Shown: positions 50,516 through 60,214, numbered from the stretch's first letter. The stretch: DNA of 64,000 bases from Hyalangium gracile (GCF_020103725.1 NZ_JAHXBG010000029.1:82753-146752), one strand, 5' to 3'. Numbers and translations are program-made. Notes: generated by a model from the letters alone, not told the origin.

Positions 50516-51961
50516 ATGGGAGGCACCGTGAGGTTCACGAGCAAGTACCTGGCCGCGGCGTTCGCAGCGCTCTTCCTGGCCGTCCAGCCCGGATGCGGGG
50601 GCGGCGACGGCGGAGGGGACGGGGGTGGTGGGGGCGGAGGAGGCGGCGGCGGTGGCACCACGCAGCCTCCGGATGACAACGAGAGCCGCAGGCAGGGTGA
50701 GTCCCTCAACTCGCTCGAGTCGCGCTGGAAGCGGGCGGTCAAGGACAAGCCGACCGGCGTCCCCGCCACCGTCAGCCTCACCGGCAACTCGCTCTTCCTC
50801 AACACGAACGGAAAGGCTCAGGTCGACGCCCCGGGAGTGCTCGTGCCCGCGCCCCTGTTCCCGAAGAACCAGCGCGCCGTCTTCTTCGCCGACGCCCAGG
50901 TGGGCGCGGAGACGGGGCTCCTCGTGCTGGAGGGCCCGCAGCTCCAGCTCACCGCCGGCACGCTGGGAGTCGTCGACGTGGGGTCCGCGATCGCTCGCAC
51001 GCAGCCTCCGAGCGGCAGCACCGTGCCTGTCGTCGAGCTGGGCACCTACGACAACCTGAGCGGCTCCAACCCGTCGGCGACCTTCCCCTCGGACTGGAGC
51101 GGCACGGACAGCTCCCTGTTCTTCTCCGATGGGGCGGCCGTCCACGCCACCAACCTCACCCTCACCGGCTTCACTCGCGGCCTGCTGGTGACCAGCACGG
51201 GCACCACGCCGATCACCGGGAGCGTCACCATCACCTCCGCGACCAAGATGTACTGGGACAAGGAGTCCCGCATCCAGGTGGCGAGCAGCACCGTCCAGAG
51301 CCCCGCGTTCGCGCTCGGCGGCGAGGTGGAGGCCGGCGCGCTCAGCTCCGCGGACGTGCAGCAGCTCTCGGCGCCTCCGAACATGCTCAAGGGCCTGGGG
51401 GCCCAGGTGACGATCCGCCCCGGCAGCGTGAAGAGCGAGGGTTCCTTCTCGCTCACGCAGGCGGTGAGTCAGGACGGGGCGCTGCTCCTGCAGCCCGACA
51501 TGGAGTTCGCCTTCGACACGACGCCGGTCACGGTGAAGACGGGCCAGCGTGTGCTGATCCCGGTCGTCTACCGGGAGAAGGGGCGCAAGGGCGACGCCGT
51601 GCTCTCGGAGCTCCAGGTGTCGGGCAGCGGCAAGGACGCGGTCAGCGTCCCGCTGGATCGGGTGGAGACCTACCTCGAGCAGCTCTGGACGACGGTGGCG
51701 GAGAACGCCATCCCGCTGGGCTTCCTCGCCATCCCGCTCGCCCCCCTGTCGCCGTTCATCGCCTTCGGTGAGGCGCTCTCGTGCCTGTTCACGACGTGCC
51801 CCGAGGCCTACCCCGTGTGGATGAGCACGGGCGAGGTCGACCGCTTCCACATCATCGTCCAGGGCAAGCTGGCGCCGGGCACCTACGACGCGTCCGTCAC
51901 GCTCGTGGGCCGCAACTACGCCCCCGTGACGATCCCCGTCCAGTTCACCGTCACCGAGTGA
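50516..51961 (+). CDS. Lipoprotein of unknown function with poly-glycine linker
   Basis: The protein of about 481 residues has a lipoprotein signal (SKYLAAAFAALFLAVQPGC, Cys near residue 27), then an unusual glycine run (12 consecutive Gly after GGGDGGGDG) that tethers a ~430-residue beta-rich domain. ATG 50516 or GTG 50528 are both possible; the latter has a GGGAGG site 3 bp ahead. The body has no recognised domain; motifs such as TGSVTITSATKMYWDKES suggest a repetitive beta-sheet fold. The outer-membrane surface or periplasm is likely. It stands alone. Confidence 0.72.
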   Translation: MGGTVRFTSKYLAAAFAALFLAVQPGCGGGDGGGDGGGGGGGGGGGGTTQPPDDNESRRQGESLNSLESRWKRAVKDKPTGVPATVSLTGNSLFLNTNGKAQVDAPGVLVPAPLFPKNQRAVFFADAQVGAETGLLVLEGPQLQLTAGTLGVVDVGSAIARTQPPSGSTVPVVELGTYDNLSGSNPSATFPSDWSGTDSSLFFSDGAAVHATNLTLTGFTRGLLVTSTGTTPITGSVTITSATKMYWDKESRIQVASSTVQSPAFALGGEVEAGALSSADVQQLSAPPNMLKGLGAQVTIRPGSVKSEGSFSLTQAVSQDGALLLQPDMEFAFDTTPVTVKTGQRVLIPVVYREKGRKGDAVLSELQVSGSGKDAVSVPLDRVETYLEQLWTTVAENAIPLGFLAIPLAPLSPFIAFGEALSCLFTTCPEAYPVWMSTGEVDRFHIIVQGKLAPGTYDASVTLVGRNYAPVTIPVQFTVTE

Positions 51962-51985
51962 CGGCGAGGCCTCCCGAGCCGGAGC

Positions 51986-52667
51986 TCAGGCCAGGGAGGC
52001 CACGTGCACCACCTGCTGGAACCGCGAGGCCTGGGCCTGAAGGGCCTGCCTCGCGGCGTCGCTCAGGCCGAAGACGATCACCCGGTGCCCCGTCAGGGAG
52101 GCGTTGAGCAGCAGCTCGAAGACGCCCTCATCGGTGGGAGACAGGCGCTCTGCCTGGAGGATGCCGATGGCATCCGGATCCTGGCGGAGCACGGCCCGGA
52201 CCATCTGTACCAGCTCGGCCGCGGGCTGCTGCAGCTGGAAGTAGGACGCCCTCTTCATCCGCTTGTCCACCTGCCCGATGAACTCCCTGGGCAGGCTGAA
52301 GAGCCCGTGCCACTCCGTCAGTTCGGGGAACCACGCGAGGAGTGGATCCGGTGGGTACAGCGCATCGCGGATGAGCAGGAAGCGGGCGGCGTCGCCCCCA
52401 TCACCGTCGAAGGTGATCCAGCGCGCGCAAGTCTCCCCCAGGTGCTTGCGGTCGGCGTTCGCCTCTTCGAGGAATCGCGCCAGCTCCTCATCCGAGACTC
52501 CCGCGCGCCACAGCCCGCGCGTGACGGCGCCGGTGACCTTCACAAAGAGACAGCGGCCTTTTCTCCCGGGCCCAGTGGCCCAGCGAGGCGGCCCCGTCGC
52601 AGGCCGCGTTGAAGCCGGGCTTCACGAACCAGGAGTCCCGAGCGCCCGCCTCGACAAGCAGGTACAC
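51986..52667 (-). pseudogene. Conserved hypothetical gene with a frameshift at an A4 run
   Basis: The 3' part (GTG 52543 to the stop at 51986) gives a clean 185-residue protein (GVSDEELARFLEEANADRKH, SPTDEGVFELLLNASLTGHR). Upstream in another frame the text continues as a protein: SSALREAKPEVYLLVEAGAR, DSWFVKPGFNAACDGAASLG, HWAREK. Losing one A of the run at 52559-52562 (minus strand AAAA) would join them as HWAREK-GRCLFVKVTGAVTRG. The true start is upstream of 52667, perhaps near the kinase stop. Whether this is a lesion, a sequencing error or a programmed slip cannot be told here. Function unknown; it may receive output from the kinase just upstream. Confidence 0.65.
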
Positions 52668-52734
52668 CTCGGGCTTCGCCTCGCGCAGCGCGGAGGAGAG
52701 CTGGCACGGTCGAGCCGTGCAGGCAGGAGGGCGC

Positions 52735-55700
52735 TCACCCTGCTTCTCTTTCTCCCCTCCAGGCCTGCTCCAGCGCGCTGCGGAGCTGCGCCAGCGCATA
52801 GGGCTTGGGCAATACGACCACGCTGTCGAGCTGTTCCACCTCTCCGTCCATCGCCGAGTTCCCGTATCCCGAGGCGATGATGATCTTCGTGTCGGGCCTG
52901 TCCCTCCTCACCTCGCGAGCCAGCTCCAGCCCCGACATGCCCGGCAGGGTGATGTCCGTGAGGATCACGTCGAAGCGCCCCGCCGCCAGAGCGCCCCGCG
53001 CCGCCTCGGCGCTCTCCACCTCCACCACGTCGTGCCCGAGCAGCTCCAGCAGCTCGCCAGCCGACGCGCGGATCTCCTCGTCATCCTCCACCAGCAGCAC
53101 CCGCATGCTCCGGGGCGGCTCCTGCACGGGCACGCGCTGGGACGGGGTGGGCTCCGGCGCGCTGGCGGCCCGGGCCACCATCCGCTGCTCGCGCTGGTTC
53201 AACAGCTGCCGCACCTTGCGCGCCAGATCCTCGCGGCGATGCGGCTTGCTCAGCAGATTCACGCCGGGATCGAGCCGCCCGCCATGCACGATGGCGTTCT
53301 CCGCGTAGCCCGAGGTGAAGAGCACCTCGACATCCGGCAGCAGCGCCTTGGCCTGCCGCGCCAGCTCGGTGCCGCGCACGGGGCCGGGCATCACCACGTC
53401 GGTGAACACCAGGTCCACCGGGATGCCGCTCTGGAGGATCGCCAGCGCGCTCTGACCGTCCACGGCCTTGAGCACGCGGTAGCCCAGCTCGCCCAGCATC
53501 TCCACCACCGTGCTGCGCACCTCCGCGTCGTCCTCCACCACGAGGAGCGTCTCGGTGCCGCCCTCGATCGGCCCTGTGAGGACCTCGGCGGGAGCCATCT
53601 CGGGCTGCAGCGAGCGAGGCAGGTAGATCTTGATGGTCGTGCCGTGGCCGACCTCGCTGTAGATCTTCACGTGCCCGCCGCTCTGGCGGACGAAGCCGTA
53701 CACCATGCTCAGGCCCAGGCCCGTGCCACGGCCCTCGGGCTTGGTGGTGAAGAAGGGCTCGAAGGCGCGCTTGAGGACCTCCGGCGTCATGCCGCTGCCC
53801 GTGTCCGAGACGGCCAGCAGCACGTACTGGCCGGGCACCACCTCCGGGTGCAGGTGGGCGTAGTGGTCGTCGAGCATGGCGTTGCTGACCTCGATCGTCA
53901 GCTTGCCGGCGCCCTCCATGGCATCCCTGGCATTGATGGCCAGGTTGAGGATGACGTTCTCCAGCTGGTTGGGATCGACGAGCGTGTTCCACAGCCCGCC
54001 CGCGGAGACGGTCTCCACCTCGATGTCTTCTCCCAGGGCGCGGCGCAGCAGATCGTCCATGCCTCGCACCAGCCGGCCCAGGTTGAGGACCAGGGGCTCG
54101 AGGGGCTGACGGCGTGAGAACGCGAGCAGCTGGGCCGCGAGCCGGGCGCCCCGGTCGACGGCCGTGGCCGCCGCCTTCACCCGCCGCAAGGCGCGCTCGT
54201 TCCCCGCCACGTCCCGCTGCAGGAGCTGGAGGTTGCCGCCAACGACCTGGAGCAGGTTGTTGAAGTCGTGCGCCACGCCTCCGGTGAGCTGGCCGATGGC
54301 CTCCATCTTCTGCGACTGGCGGAGCTGATCCTCCGTCTGCCGCTGCTCGGTGATGTCCCGCGCGACGGCGTAGAGCACGCCATCCTCGGGCACCGGCACC
54401 GCGGTCCACGAGAGGACGCGGTAGGAGCCGTCCTTGTGCCGGAAGGTGTTCTCGAACCGCTGCGTCAGGTAGCCGCCGGCCAGCCGGGCCACCTCCTCCT
54501 GGGTCTTCTCATGCTCTCCGGGCGGCTCGAGCCAGGCCGACGTCCTTCCCACCAGCTCCGCCTCGCTCCAGCCCAGGACGGTGGTCCACGCCGGGTTGAC
54601 GCTGATGAAGCGGCCCTCGAAGTCCGCCACCAGCAGCAGGTCCTGGGAGAAGTTCCAGATGCGATCGCGCTCGCGGGTGCGCTGCTGGACGCGCTGCTCG
54701 AGCTGCTCGTTGGCCCGGCGCAGCTCCACGATGGCCCTGACCCGCTCGCTGGCCGCCCAGATGCGGTCGGCGACGTTGCGAATGAAGGTGAGCTCGTCCT
54801 GGGACCAGTCGCGGACCTCCCGGTCATGCAGGTAGAGGATGGCCACCAGGTGCCCGTGCTCCAGCAACGGCACGTTGAGCAGGCTTCGAATGCCGAGCGC
54901 CCGCAGGTTGGCGCCTCCCCTCACGGTCGTCGGGTCACTCTCGACGTCCCGGATGATGACCGTCTCGCCCCGCCGGAGGTTCTCGATGTAGCTGCCGTAG
55001 TCGGCGAACCGATGCCGCCCCGCCACGCTCTGGATGCCCGGGTCGGCGCGCCAGTCCCGCTCGATCTCGACGTACTCCTGGGACTCATCGACCGAGCCGT
55101 AGCCCGCGCGCTGGACGCCGAAGAGGCGGCCGACGATCTCCATGGCGGCGCCCGCGATGTCGGCGGTGTCCCCCATATCCCTCAGCCGGTCACCCACCTC
55201 GACGAGCGCGGCCTGGCGCAGCTCCGCCTTCTTCCGCTCGTCGACGTCGAGCAGCACCCCGGGGAAGCGCAGCGGCTTGCCCTCGGGGCTGAGCTCGCAG
55301 CGTCCGTTCGCCTGGAGCCAGCGGTAGGAGCCGTCGAGCTGCCGAACGCGGTACTCGGCGCGGTACGGTCCGCCGGTCTCGAGGGTCCGGGCGATCAGCG
55401 CCTCGATGCGGGGACGGTCCTCCGGGTGGATGGACTCGACGACCACGCCGAGCGGCAGCCCCTGCGCGGCCTGCTCCGGGGTGAGGGAGAAGGCCCTGGC
55501 GAAGCGCTCGTCGGCGGTGAACCGGTCGACCGTGATGTCCCACACCCAGGTGCCCACCACGGCGCCCGCGTTCAGCGCGAGCTGGATGCGCTCGTTGGCT
55601 TCGCGCAGCGCGTCCTCGGCGAGCCGGCGCTCCGTCACATCCTGGGCGACGCCGATGAGCCGCACGGGCTTGCCCTGGGCGTCCCGGACGAACTCCGCGC

Positions 55701-56055
55701 GCCGGGAGATCCACCGCACCTCGCCCGTATCGGGCCGGCGGATCCGATACTCGACGGAGAGCTTCGCCCTGCCCTGGAGCCGGGTCTCCGGCGTCGAGGC
55801 GACGTTCCGGTCTTCCGGCAGGAGGAGCGACTCGACCTCGGAGGCAGGCATCACCTCCCGCGGCTCGATGCCGAACACCCGGCAGAACTGAGGGCTCACC
55901 GTCAGCATCTGGGCGGCGATGTCCAGCGTGAAGACCCCGACGCCGCCTGCCTCCTGGGCCAGGCGCAGGTGCTCGCCTCGCTCCCGGAGCCATGCCTCGG
56001 CCGACTGTCGCTCAGTCTCTGGGGCCTTCGCTTTCTCGGAGTCGTGGGGGCTCAT
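52735..56055 (-). CDS. Hybrid sensor histidine kinase: PAS-PAS-GAF-PAS-HisKA-HATPase-REC-REC
   Basis: The 1106-residue protein has two PAS-3-type domains (residues ~30-270), a GAF domain (~300-440), a further PAS (~470-590), the HisKA H-box GGVAHDFNNLLQVVGGNLQL near residue 625, an ATPase with NLAINARDAMEG (N box) and GRGTGLGLSMVYGFVRQSGG (G boxes) near residue 765, and two receivers: LVVEDDAEVRSTVVEM near residue 840 and RVLLVEDDEEIRASAGELL near residue 990, each with its acceptor Asp (DLVFTDVVMPG and DVILTDITLPG). No membrane helices, so it senses inside the cell. ATG 56055 is set by the coiled start. The target may be outside, as no DNA-binding regulator adjoins. Confidence 0.95.
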   Translation of the reverse strand: MSPHDSEKAKAPETERQSAEAWLRERGEHLRLAQEAGGVGVFTLDIAAQMLTVSPQFCRVFGIEPREVMPASEVESLLLPEDRNVASTPETRLQGRAKLSVEYRIRRPDTGEVRWISRRAEFVRDAQGKPVRLIGVAQDVTERRLAEDALREANERIQLALNAGAVVGTWVWDITVDRFTADERFARAFSLTPEQAAQGLPLGVVVESIHPEDRPRIEALIARTLETGGPYRAEYRVRQLDGSYRWLQANGRCELSPEGKPLRFPGVLLDVDERKKAELRQAALVEVGDRLRDMGDTADIAGAAMEIVGRLFGVQRAGYGSVDESQEYVEIERDWRADPGIQSVAGRHRFADYGSYIENLRRGETVIIRDVESDPTTVRGGANLRALGIRSLLNVPLLEHGHLVAILYLHDREVRDWSQDELTFIRNVADRIWAASERVRAIVELRRANEQLEQRVQQRTRERDRIWNFSQDLLLVADFEGRFISVNPAWTTVLGWSEAELVGRTSAWLEPPGEHEKTQEEVARLAGGYLTQRFENTFRHKDGSYRVLSWTAVPVPEDGVLYAVARDITEQRQTEDQLRQSQKMEAIGQLTGGVAHDFNNLLQVVGGNLQLLQRDVAGNERALRRVKAAATAVDRGARLAAQLLAFSRRQPLEPLVLNLGRLVRGMDDLLRRALGEDIEVETVSAGGLWNTLVDPNQLENVILNLAINARDAMEGAGKLTIEVSNAMLDDHYAHLHPEVVPGQYVLLAVSDTGSGMTPEVLKRAFEPFFTTKPEGRGTGLGLSMVYGFVRQSGGHVKIYSEVGHGTTIKIYLPRSLQPEMAPAEVLTGPIEGGTETLLVVEDDAEVRSTVVEMLGELGYRVLKAVDGQSALAILQSGIPVDLVFTDVVMPGPVRGTELARQAKALLPDVEVLFTSGYAENAIVHGGRLDPGVNLLSKPHRREDLARKVRQLLNQREQRMVARAASAPEPTPSQRVPVQEPPRSMRVLLVEDDEEIRASAGELLELLGHDVVEVESAEAARGALAAGRFDVILTDITLPGMSGLELAREVRRDRPDTKIIIASGYGNSAMDGEVEQLDSVVVLPKPYALAQLRSALEQAWRGEREAG

Positions 56056-56198
56056 GGACGAAGCTGGGAAACGCTCGTTACCAGGACTGTGGCCGTTCGC
56101 TCCACCCTTCCGCAACGAGGAAGGTCTTCATCCAGGCAAGCTCATCGTCCTGCCAACAGCCCGAGCGGACAGGCAGGCGTCGAGGCGGTGGCAGTGGC

Positions 56199-58043
56199 TC
56201 ACGCCGCGTCGCGGGCGGGCGGCTCGAGCGGCTTGCCCGAGCCCGGCTCCGCGACCAGCGCGGCCAGCTCCTCCCCGCTGAGCGTCTCCTTCTCCAGGAG
56301 CCGCGCGGCCGCCTTGCGCAGCACCGCCTCGCGCGCGCCGAGCAGCTCGCGCACCCGGGCGTGCTGGGCCTCCAGGAGGTGGCGCACCTCGTCGTCGATG
56401 CGCCGGGCGATCGCCTCGCTGTAGTTGCCCCGCACCCGCGACGGGCCCGTCTCCAGGAAGGGGGAGGCCTTGCCGTCATCGAACGTCACCGGCCCCAGCG
56501 ACTCGCTCATGCCATAGGAGGCCACCATGCTCCGGGCGATGTCGGTGGCCTTGAGCAGGTCGTCCTGCGCCCCGGTGGACACCTCGTGGAAGACCAGCTC
56601 CTCCGCCACGCGGCCTCCCAGCAGCATGGCGATGCGGTCCATCAGCTCCTGGCGCGTCATCAGGAAGCGGTCCTCGGTGGGCACCTGGATGGTGTAGCCG
56701 AGCGCGGCGATGCCGCGAGGGATGATGGACACCTTGCGCAGCGACTCCGCCCCGGACAGCGCCAGGCCCACCAGCGCATGCCCCAGCTCGTGGTGGGCCA
56801 CGCGCTCGCGCTCCAGCCGGTTGAGCACCCGGTGGCGCTTCTCCAGCCCCGCCACGGCGCGCTCCACGGCCTCCTCCAGCTCGGCGCGTCCCACCTTGTC
56901 CTTGTTGCGGCGGACGGCCAGCAGCGCCGCCTCATTGAGGACGTTGGCCAGGTCGGCGCCCACCATGCCCACCGTCATCCCGGCCAGGGCCTCCAGGTCC
57001 GCCGGATCCTCCAGCGGCACCGAGCGCGCGTGGACCTTCAGGATGGCCAGCCGGCCGCCGCGATCCGGCCGGTCCACCAGCACGTGCCGGTCGAAGCGCC
57101 CCGCGCGCAGCAGGGCCGGGTCCAGGATCTCCGGCCGGTTGGTGGCCGCCATGAGGATGACGCCGATGCGGGGGTCGAAGCCGTCCAGCTCCACCAGCAG
57201 CTGGTTGAGCGTCTGCTCACGCTCCTCATGGGGCATGGGGCCGGCCTGGCGCGCCCGCCCCAGCGCGTCCAGCTCGTCGATGAAGATGATGCAGGGCGCC
57301 TGCGCCTGGGCCTGCTGGAAGAGGTCCCTCACGCGCGCGGCGCCCACGCCGACGAACATCTCCACGAACTCCGAGCCGCTGATGCTGAAGAAGGGGACCT
57401 TCGCCTCGCCCGCCACCGCGCGCGCCAGCAGCGTCTTGCCCGTGCCGGGAGGGCCGACCAGCAGGACACCCTTGGGGATCTTCCCGCCCAGCTTGCGGAA
57501 CTTCTCGGGTGTTTGGAGGAAGGAGATGACCTCCGACAGCTCCTCCTTGGCCTCGTCGACGCCAGCCACGTCCGAGAAGCGGACGGGGATGTCCTTCTCC
57601 GCGTAGATGCGGGCCTTGCTGCGCCCCACCGCGAGGTAGCCCCCCGGCTCCGTCGAGCCGCCCCGGCGGGCGAGGTTCACGAAGATGAGCAGGCCCAGCG
57701 GCAGCAGCCACATCCCGATGGACATCCAGGGGCTGTCCGGCACGACGCCGGAGACCTTCACGCCGTGACGGGTCAGCTCCTCGAGCAGGGCCGGATCCTC
57801 CACGCGCACGACGGAGAAGGTGCGAGGGTTCTCGCCGGGGCCGACCTTGTAGTGGCCATCGATGCGGGTGGGGAAGAGGAGGACCGACTCCACCTTGCCC
57901 TGCGCCACCGCCTCACGGAACTCCGAGTAGGAGAAGGGCGCCGGCTGCTGCGCGCGCATGAGCTCCTGCACGGCGATGGCCCCGAGCACGAGGAGCACCG
58001 GGAGGACCCAGGGCCTCCACCAGGATGGCTGCTCCTTCTTCAT
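56199..58043 (-). CDS. ftsH: ATP-dependent zinc metalloprotease FtsH
   Basis: The 614-residue membrane-bound AAA+ protease has two membrane segments (residues ~12-28 and ~108-125) bracketing a periplasmic part. The AAA module has [16 protein letters not shown] near residue 190 (Walker A), [15 protein letters not shown] near residue 250 (Walker B), the second region of homology near residue 300 ([20 protein letters not shown]), and the protease domain with [13 protein letters not shown] near residue 415 (HExxH). ATG 58043 has a GAGGAG site. It degrades misfolded and regulatory membrane proteins. It is one gene in a run of minus-strand genes, between the kinase and the peroxiredoxin, with a 161-bp upstream gap. 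Confidence 0.97.
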   Translation of the reverse strand: MKKEQPSWWRPWVLPVLLVLGAIAVQELMRAQQPAPFSYSEFREAVAQGKVESVLLFPTRIDGHYKVGPGENPRTFSVVRVEDPALLEELTRHGVKVSGVVPDSPWMSIGMWLLPLGLLIFVNLARRGGSTEPGGYLAVGRSKARIYAEKDIPVRFSDVAGVDEAKEELSEVISFLQTPEKFRKLGGKIPKGVLLVGPPGTGKTLLARAVAGEAKVPFFSISGSEFVEMFVGVGAARVRDLFQQAQAQAPCIIFIDELDALGRARQAGPMPHEEREQTLNQLLVELDGFDPRIGVILMAATNRPEILDPALLRAGRFDRHVLVDRPDRGGRLAILKVHARSVPLEDPADLEALAGMTVGMVGADLANVLNEAALLAVRRNKDKVGRAELEEAVERAVAGLEKRHRVLNRLERERVAHHELGHALVGLALSGAESLRKVSIIPRGIAALGYTIQVPTEDRFLMTRQELMDRIAMLLGGRVAEELVFHEVSTGAQDDLLKATDIARSMVASYGMSESLGPVTFDDGKASPFLETGPSRVRGNYSEAIARRIDDEVRHLLEAQHARVRELLGAREAVLRKAAARLLEKETLSGEELAALVAEPGSGKPLEPPARDAA

Positions 58044-58204
58044 CACCTGCTCCTCTCGAGGTCCGCCCGTCCGGTCCATCCGGGTCCAGGCCTGTCCTCC
58101 AGTGCAGGTGATGTGCCGGGGCCCGGCCCAGGCAGGGCGCCCCCGGGGCCCGCAAGAGCTGCGGAGCCCCTCCAGGGAGCGCAAAAGCTGCGCTCCGCTC
58201 GCCC

Positions 58205-58738
58205 CTAGGTTCCGGCGTCCGAGGGCGTCCCCGCGTCCGGCTTCGAGCCGGGCTTGCGCAGCGGGCACGCCATCACGGCGCCCTCGGGATCGATGGCGTC
58301 CTTGCCGGACTCCACCTTGAGGATCTTCCTCCCCTCGCCGATGACGAAGGTGTAGCGCTGCGCGAAGGACACCACCGGTGTCTTCACGTCGAACGCCTTC
58401 ACCACCTTGCCATCCGGATCCGGAATGAAGGCGAACGGCGCCTTCAGGGACTCCTTGAACTTCTTCAACGTCGCCGCGTCATCCATTGAGACGGCCAGGA
58501 CCTGGCCGTTGAGCTTCTCGATGTCCGCGTACCGGTCCCGGTACGCCGAGAGCTCGCGCGTTCAACCAGGTGTGAACGCCTTGGGGAAGAACGCGACGAT
58601 GACCGGGCCCGTCTTCACCAGCTCCGACAGCGTGTGCGTCTTGCCGTCGGTGTCCGTCACCGTGAAGTCCGGCGCCGTGTCACCCGCTTGAGGGACAGCG
58701 CTCGAGAACAAGCCCGTCACCAGGATGGGTAGGAGCAT
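58205..58738 (-). CDS. Selenocysteine-containing peroxiredoxin-like protein, probably exported, in-frame TGA at the peroxidatic residue
   Basis: Read through a TGA at 58564-58562 (codon 59), the gene encodes 177 residues of an AhpC/TSA-type peroxiredoxin: [75 protein letters not shown]. The TGA takes the place of the peroxidatic Cys in the PGCT motif, with no frame change. The first 19 residues ([19 protein letters not shown]) look like a signal peptide, so it is likely outside the cytoplasm. It lacks the resolving Cys five residues later; a single Cys near residue 160 (VMACPL) might serve. Start ATG 58738 lacks a clear Shine-Dalgarno. It follows the SsnA-like gene by 57 bp. The other selenoperoxiredoxin at 42797-43234 supports the reading. 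Confidence 0.82.
58527..58546 (-). promoter_or_regulatory. Candidate bacterial SECIS hairpin, exported peroxiredoxin
   Basis: Bases 16-35 after the UGA form GCGUACC-GGGACC-GGUACGC: a perfect 7-bp stem with a six-base loop starting with G, or 9 bp with a GA loop. Loop start at 23 bases after the UGA fits the 16-37-base window for bacterial SECIS. It differs in sequence from the BCP hairpin, as these elements usually do. Confidence 0.7.
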
Positions 58739-58795
58739 GCCCCGGGTCTTAATGGCCCGCCCGCCCGGAAGGCAAGCGCCGCGGTGCTCCCGCTG

Positions 58796-60088
58796 TCACG
58801 TGCCGGCCATGCGCGCCCACACCGCCGCCGCGGCCTCGCGCGCCTGGTCCGCCACCACCATCGGGTTCACCGACAGCGGCCGGCGCGCCCAGATGCGCCA
58901 GCTGCCGTCCACCATCACCGCCTCCACGTGCCGCGAGCCCAGGCCGAACACCACGTGCCAGGCCAGGTTCTCCGGAGTGAGCGGCGTGGCCGGCAGGTAG
59001 TCCAGGATGAGCAGGTCCGCCAGCGCTCCCTCGCGCAGCGGGCCCACCTGCAGCTCGAACGCCTGCGACGCCAGCCGGTGGCCGTTGGCCAGGTAGCGCA
59101 GCACGTCGATGGGCTGCCCCGCCTCGCGCGAGCGCAGGTACGCCGCCTGCGCCTCGGCGAACAGGTCCGCCGAGAGGCTGTCCGCCCCCAGCGTGGCGCG
59201 CGCGCCGAACTTCAGCGCTGGCGCGTACCCCACCTCCAGCCGCTGGTTGGAGCGCGGCGTGTGCACCAGCCACGCGCCCGTGCTGATCACCTGCGCCAGG
59301 TCTCCCCAGGCCAGGTGCCCCGCGTGCGCCACCAGGCTCTGGGGCGACAGCAGCCCCACGTCCATCAGCCGCGCCACCGGCGACGCGCCGTGCCGCTCCA
59401 CGGAGAGCTTCTCGTCGAGCGGATCCTCGGCCAGCGGCACGTGCAGCCCGGTGTTCGTCGTGGCCACCGCCTGCTTGAGCCCCTCCAGCGCCTCGTTGCC
59501 CAGGGTGAAGCACTGGCCGGAGCCCACCTGCCCGCGGAAGCGCCCCTTGGCCTTCTTCGTGAAGGAGACGGTCTCCTCCAGCCCCTCCTCGCGGCCCACC
59601 GCCCCCGCGCGGTCCGTCACCGCGTAGGACAGCACCCCGCGCACCCCCACCTCGTGGAGCCCGCGCGCCACCCGCGTCAGCGAGCCCAGAATCTCCTTCG
59701 GCGAGGAGTGCAGATCGAACACCGTGGTGGTGCCGCACTGCAGCGCCTCCAGCCCGCCCGCCGTGGCCGCCACCTGCACCGCGTCCAGGTCCAGCGCGCC
59801 CTCGTAGCGCCAGCGCACCTTCTCCAGCGCCTCCTGGTAGCTGTCCAGCGCCGGCTCGGGCATGCCTCGGCCCAGCGACATGTGCAGCCGGTGGTGCGCG
59901 CTCACCAGGCCCGGGAAGACGAGCTTGCCCGACAGCGCCACCACCTCGTCATCCGGCTGAGGCTGCAGATCCGGGCCTCGCGCCACGATGCGCGCATCGT
60001 CGATGCGGAGATCCACCCGCTCGACGGTGGCCGGCTCCAGCTCTACGACATATCCACCCTTGAGGACGGTACCCAACGTCGCTCCCAC
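58796..60088 (-). CDS. SsnA-like amidohydrolase
   Basis: The 430-residue amidohydrolase-superfamily protein looks most like E. coli SsnA by eye: GKLVFPGLVSAHHRLHMSLG near residue 53, LDLDAVQVAATAGGLEALQC and GTTTVFDLHSSP near residue 110, LVAHAGHLAWGDL near residue 245, VHTPRSNQRLEVGYAP and TLGADSLSADL near residue 300. In SsnA and relatives the first motif is HxH; here the aligned text is HHR, so one metal His is replaced, although a second His lies two residues on. Other metal His and the last Asp are kept. GTG 60088 is the start. It lies upstream of and in one direction with the selenoperoxiredoxin. In enteric bacteria ssnA belongs to a selenium-dependent purine-catabolism operon. Confidence 0.78.
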   Translation of the reverse strand: MGATLGTVLKGGYVVELEPATVERVDLRIDDARIVARGPDLQPQPDDEVVALSGKLVFPGLVSAHHRLHMSLGRGMPEPALDSYQEALEKVRWRYEGALDLDAVQVAATAGGLEALQCGTTTVFDLHSSPKEILGSLTRVARGLHEVGVRGVLSYAVTDRAGAVGREEGLEETVSFTKKAKGRFRGQVGSGQCFTLGNEALEGLKQAVATTNTGLHVPLAEDPLDEKLSVERHGASPVARLMDVGLLSPQSLVAHAGHLAWGDLAQVISTGAWLVHTPRSNQRLEVGYAPALKFGARATLGADSLSADLFAEAQAAYLRSREAGQPIDVLRYLANGHRLASQAFELQVGPLREGALADLLILDYLPATPLTPENLAWHVVFGLGSRHVEAVMVDGSWRIWARRPLSVNPMVVADQAREAAAAVWARMAGT

Positions 60089-60214
60089 CTCGCAGCTGCC
60101 AAGGAAAGCCTCTCGCCCGGGCCCTGGCAGTCCAGGTTCCCGGCTCTTTCAGACGTTACCACCCTGCTCCCCCCCTCGCGCCAGCAGCGGGGAGAGAGGT
60201 AGGTGCGAGTGCTC

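Noticed and set aside
50597..50662. GGC/GGG-rich repeat as a non-coding repeat element
   Set aside because: It is the in-frame poly-glycine linker of the lipoprotein.
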